From Streptomyces xiaopingdaonensis (lineage in GTDB: Bacteria; Actinomycetota; Actinomycetes; Streptomycetales; Streptomycetaceae), in NCBI RefSeq assembly GCF_000262345.1, contig NZ_AJTQ01000222.1:1-64000 (forward strand): a DNA stretch of 64,000 nt, given 5' to 3'. Position 1 is the stretch's first letter, and every line of letters begins with the position of its first letter. A program made the translations under genes and the position numbers. Under the pieces are notes generated by a model. It had not been told where the DNA came from and did no database searches. It saw only the letters and a list, made by a program, of their open reading frames with translations. Positions 60,981 through 64,000 of this stretch are shown one piece after another.

Positions 60981-62975
60981 CTACGGGTCCTGCTGCGTCG
61001 TCGTCACCGTGCCGGCCTGCGCGTCGACGTTCACCTTGACCCAGCGTGCCTTCGACGGGATGCCGTCGCCGTCGACCGCGTACACCATCCACCAGCCCGG
61101 GGTGACCAGCGACGGGTCGTCGGGGATGCGGGTCGAGAGCTTGCCGTCGGCGCCCTTGGTCAACTTCAGTGCCACCGAGGACTGTTCGGTGTTGGTGACG
61201 TGGGTGAACGAGCCGGGCCGCACGAGGCGGAGCTTCTCGATGCGCTCGGCGTCGTCGCTGCGGAAGGAGAGCGGGTCGCCGATGTCGACCGTCTTGCGGG
61301 GGGCGCCGAGGTCCGCGAGGTGCGGCTGGTCCTTGCCCTCCTTGTTGAGGTACGGCGGGGTGTAGATCTCGATCCGCTGGTCGAACTCGCCCGGCTTGGT
61401 GTTCGCCTTGTCGGAGAAGAGGGAGTCGGAGCCGAACGTCATCACCCGGCCGTCGGGGAGGAGCAGCCCGCCCGAGTGGTAGTTGCGGCCGACGAGCGGC
61501 TCCGCCGCCTCGTCGTAGGCGTTCTTCGCGGGGTCGTAGAGCGCCGCCTTGAGGACGTTGGAGTCGCTCTTGCCGCGGTACTGCTTGGAGCCGTTGGTGG
61601 TGAGCACGGTGTCGTCGGGCAGGACCACGCTCGACGGGTAGCGGACGGCGTCGTAGAGGTCGGGCCCGTCGGTGAACCGCGGTTGGTCCTCCTTGAGGTC
61701 GACGATCCGCGTCTTGTTGGTGGACTTCGGGGACTCGCCGACGCCGCCCCCGCCCTGCACCATGAACTTCCGCGACTGGGTCGGCGGCAGCGGCACGGAC
61801 ATCGAGGTCTCCAGCACGTCCGGGTCGCTCATGCCGGGGATCTTCTGGAAGCGGTTGGTCTCCAGGTTCCACAGCCCGGGGACGCGGCCGCGGTTGGCCG
61901 GGCCGTAGCCGGCGTTGGTGCCGGAGAAGAAGACCTTGTTCTCGCCGACGAGGTGGAGCCCCGGGTAGGTGGGGAAGAAGCGCTTCCGCGGAAGGAAGGA
62001 CCACTTCTTCGTGTCGGGGTCGTAGATCTCGTTCTTGCCCGGCACGACCTGGCCGATGTCGTCGAGTCCGGAGACGGAGAGGACCTTGCCGTCCTGGAGG
62101 GTGAGCTGCGTCGGGTACCAGCGTGCCTCGTGCATCGGGTCGACCTTGATGTAGCGCTCGGCCACGGGGTCGAACTCGTAGGCGTCGCGGATGCCTTGGA
62201 AGTCCTTCTTGTCGAAGGAAAGCTTCTGCGCGATGCCGTAGATGTCCTGCTTCTCCTGGCCGCGGAGGCCGCCGACGCGGTACTGGTCCTGGGCGCCGGT
62301 CTGGTACTTGCGGCCCTTCTTGACGGCCTCGACGTAGACGCGTGAGAGGTTCGACGTCACCTTCGCCTCACCGGTGGCGGGGTCGACCTTCTTCTTCGCC
62401 CGGGGCACCACGATCGGGTCCTTGGAGACGAAGGTCATGCCGTTCTTCCGGCCGGTGAACTCGGTGCCTGCGGGGAGGGTCTTCGCCTTGTCCGGGTTCT
62501 CGTTGTAGACGATCATGAGGCCGCCCGCGCGCTGCACGTCGCCCTCGAGCGTCTCGTACCGCTGGGTGCCGCCCGCGACGAGGAGCTTGCCGTCGGGGAG
62601 CTGGTTGTGGCCGGAGCAGAAGAGGTCGTTGGGCGTCGGTATGTTCTTGAAGCTGTTCTTGACCGGGTCCCAGAGGACCGAACGGAAGCTCTTCGCGGCG
62701 AAGTTCTTCGCGTCGTTGCCCGAGCCGGCGACGAGGAGGACCTTGCCCGTGTTGAGCAGCGCGGCGTGGATCGTGTTGATCCGGAACTTCTCCGGTATGT
62801 CGACGATCTCCCAATGGCCCTTCTCGGCCTTGTACTCGGGCTGGTTGATCTTGTAGTCGTGGTATTTCTCCGACGCGACGCTGTACAGCGCGGGCCCGTT
62901 GAATCCCACGATCGCGAGTACCACCACCGTGCCGATCGTGAGGCGACGGGTACGGCGGCTTACGCGGAACTTCAT
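60981..62975 (-). CDS. glxA: Radical-copper oxidase GlxA (galactose oxidase-like)
   Basis: The 664-aa membrane-anchored mono-copper oxidase is required with CslA for the hyphal-tip glycan and normal development in S. lividans and S. coelicolor. An N-terminal anchor (LTIGTVVVLAIVGFNGPALY) precedes a kelch-type propeller. Active-site residues by comparison with galactose oxidase: Cys 120 (DLFCSGHNQLPDG) crosslinked to Tyr 157, Trp about 286 (ARWYPTQLTL), Tyr 499 and His 500 (RNYHSGGLLLPDG), and His about 592 (SFTHVTN). The ATG overlaps the cslA stop (ATGA), so the two are translated together. Confidence 0.95.
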   Translation of the reverse strand: MKFRVSRRTRRLTIGTVVVLAIVGFNGPALYSVASEKYHDYKINQPEYKAEKGHWEIVDIPEKFRINTIHAALLNTGKVLLVAGSGNDAKNFAAKSFRSVLWDPVKNSFKNIPTPNDLFCSGHNQLPDGKLLVAGGTQRYETLEGDVQRAGGLMIVYNENPDKAKTLPAGTEFTGRKNGMTFVSKDPIVVPRAKKKVDPATGEAKVTSNLSRVYVEAVKKGRKYQTGAQDQYRVGGLRGQEKQDIYGIAQKLSFDKKDFQGIRDAYEFDPVAERYIKVDPMHEARWYPTQLTLQDGKVLSVSGLDDIGQVVPGKNEIYDPDTKKWSFLPRKRFFPTYPGLHLVGENKVFFSGTNAGYGPANRGRVPGLWNLETNRFQKIPGMSDPDVLETSMSVPLPPTQSRKFMVQGGGGVGESPKSTNKTRIVDLKEDQPRFTDGPDLYDAVRYPSSVVLPDDTVLTTNGSKQYRGKSDSNVLKAALYDPAKNAYDEAAEPLVGRNYHSGGLLLPDGRVMTFGSDSLFSDKANTKPGEFDQRIEIYTPPYLNKEGKDQPHLADLGAPRKTVDIGDPLSFRSDDAERIEKLRLVRPGSFTHVTNTEQSSVALKLTKGADGKLSTRIPDDPSLVTPGWWMVYAVDGDGIPSKARWVKVNVDAQAGTVTTTQQDP

Positions 62976-64000
62976 TTGTTGCGTCCCCCAAGGGCGATCT
63001 GCATGGTGTCGTCAGGCGAGCCCGCCGGCCCCGGCGCGCCCTGGGGCGAGGGGCCCCGGCCGCCGGCGTCCACGCCGGCAGGGGGCGCCGCCGGCGGCCC
63101 CTGCCGGTGCTTCCTCGCGTTCTTCCGCTTCTTCTTCTCGGCGCGGACCGTGACCCGCCAGCCGATGATCGGCGCTGCCGTGATGAGCAGGGCGAGCGCG
63201 GCCCAGGTCAGCATCGCGGGGTGGTCGTGGCCGAGGAAGAAGGACCCGGCGAAGGAACCACCGAAGATCACGATGAAGAAGAGGTGGACCCGGAAGGTGC
63301 CGAAGAGCGTGTCGGGGCTCGCCGAATTCCCCTTCGGCGTGACGACGAACTTGCTCTTCCTCCGCAGCACGGTGTCGAAGAGCGAGCGCGCGTAGATCGG
63401 CGCGGAGAGCGCGGACATCAGCATGCCGGCGAGGCCGCCCGAGCCCTCCGGTTCGTGCGGGGAGACGTTGTGCCGGCGGTTCCAGATGTAGAGACCTATC
63501 TGGAGCGCGGAGGCGTTGCCGTAGAGGGCCATCCAGATCGTCGGGTCGATCTGCACGCCGGAGGCGCCGACGCCGAGGAAGAGCGCACAACTCAGCGCAG
63601 CGAGAATCCAGTTCATCGCCGAGATCGGGTAGAAGATCATCAACATCGTGTAGTTGAAGAGCTTCCCGATCGGCAGGGTGAACAGGCCGCGCCAGTACTG
63701 CTTGAGGATCGTCTCGTAGGTGCCGCGGGACCAGCGGAGCTGCTGCGTGAAGAAGTCGGTCCAGGCGTTCGGGCCCTCGCCGACGGCGAGCACGTCGGGT
63801 GTGTAGACCGAGCGCCACTTCCGACCCGTCTCCGGGTTCCGGTGGCGGTGCATCTCGAAGCCGGTGGCCATGTCCTCCGTGATGGAGTCGTAGAGCCCGC
63901 CGATCGCCTTGACCGCCTTGACGCGCACGGCGTTGCTGGTGCCGACGAACATCGGCGACTCGTAGCGGTTCCCGGCCCGCTGGATGAGGGCGTGGAAGAG
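62972..64000 (-). CDS. cslA: Cellulose synthase-like protein CslA, C-terminal part
   Basis: The 342 codons present run out of the window at 64000. The protein is a family 2 processive glycosyltransferase. The visible part has FVGTSNAVRVKAVKAIGGLY, the TED-like ITEDMATGFEMHRHRN, the QxxRW motif in FFTQQLRWSRGTYETILKQY, and several transmembrane segments (for example YTMLMIFYPISAMNWILAAL). The tail is basic (RAEKKKRKNARKHR) and Pro/Gly-rich. It makes the beta-glucan-like polymer at hyphal tips with GlxA. The N-terminal catalytic Asp motifs lie outside the window. Confidence 0.95.
   Translation of the reverse strand, partial: LFHALIQRAGNRYESPMFVGTSNAVRVKAVKAIGGLYDSITEDMATGFEMHRHRNPETGRKWRSVYTPDVLAVGEGPNAWTDFFTQQLRWSRGTYETILKQYWRGLFTLPIGKLFNYTMLMIFYPISAMNWILAALSCALFLGVGASGVQIDPTIWMALYGNASALQIGLYIWNRRHNVSPHEPEGSGGLAGMLMSALSAPIYARSLFDTVLRRKSKFVVTPKGNSASPDTLFGTFRVHLFFIVIFGGSFAGSFFLGHDHPAMLTWAALALLITAAPIIGWRVTVRAEKKKRKNARKHRQGPPAAPPAGVDAGGRGPSPQGAPGPAGSPDDTMQIALGGRNK

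Overview
The window is high-GC actinobacterial chromosomal DNA and almost certainly comes from a Streptomyces. Signs of this are an SsgA-family sporulation gene, two whiJ-type HTH/DUF397 loci, frequent GTG and TTG starts, translationally coupled gene pairs, a GlcNAc phosphotransferase permease, and the GlxA/CslA tip-polysaccharide genes at the right edge. From memory, much of the gene order (ssgG, pncB/clpS, mec/cysO/cysM, nagE/nagF/rph/rdgB, bcp/groES-like/sugE/PBP, GH6/glxA/cslA) parallels the SCO2925-to-SCO2836 arc of S. coelicolor, with accessory blocks inserted and other stretches missing.

Layout. 0.4-5.8 kb: an SsgA-like gene, two RDD membrane proteins and a free-standing condensation-domain enzyme. 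6.0-9.4 kb: an accessory island of duplicated small genes, a divergent regulatory region rich in TTGC/GCAA half-sites, a whiJ-type regulator and three DUF397 genes produced by tandem duplication, with a decaying copy of the regulator 3' end. 9.4-16 kb: an R61-like serine hydrolase, a GlcG/HbpS-like gene remnant, an SDR, DinB, an HxlR/RidA divergent pair and a long gene-poor stretch. 16-25 kb: core metabolism, namely NAD salvage (pncA, pncB), clpS with DUF2017, two amino-acid transporters, and a cysteine locus (mec, a Cys-containing leader peptide with hairpin, cysO, cysM). 25-30 kb: a PemK-like membrane protein, an MBL hydrolase, nagE, nagF, rph and rdgB. 30-33 kb: a TetR/flavoprotein/SDR operon behind a palindromic operator.

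33-45 kb: a Tat-exported phospholipase C, tRNA-Leu(UAG) with a strong terminator, an MFS transporter, bcp, DUF3618, a GroES-like gene, an SMR (Gdx/SugE) exporter, a class A PBP and an ABC-2 exporter operon. 45-51 kb: an SGNH hydrolase, DUF445, a DUF3311/SSS symporter pair and a UGT-like glycosyltransferase. 51.8-53.3 kb: the second whiJ-type locus, where the DUF397 protein carries an internal threefold repeat. 53-58 kb: a Gfo/Idh oxidoreductase, DUF4190, a HAD-IIA phosphatase, a sortase-like protein lacking the expected His, and cbtAB behind a cobalamin riboswitch.

58-64 kb: a GH6 lipoprotein, a GNAT enzyme, a four-repeat type I-E-like CRISPR array without cas genes, a coupled two-gene module of toxin-antitoxin appearance, then glxA and a partial cslA. 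The GH6 gene, GlxA (radical-copper oxidase) and CslA (glycan synthase) would together make and process the hyphal-tip glycan; the CRISPR and two-gene module lie between them.

The most unusual themes are DUF397 amplification at both whiJ-type loci by two different routes, the orphan CRISPR array next to a toxin-antitoxin-like pair inside a developmental locus, and the sulfur-carrier protein whose GG motif is masked by an eight-residue tail beside a JAMM protease.
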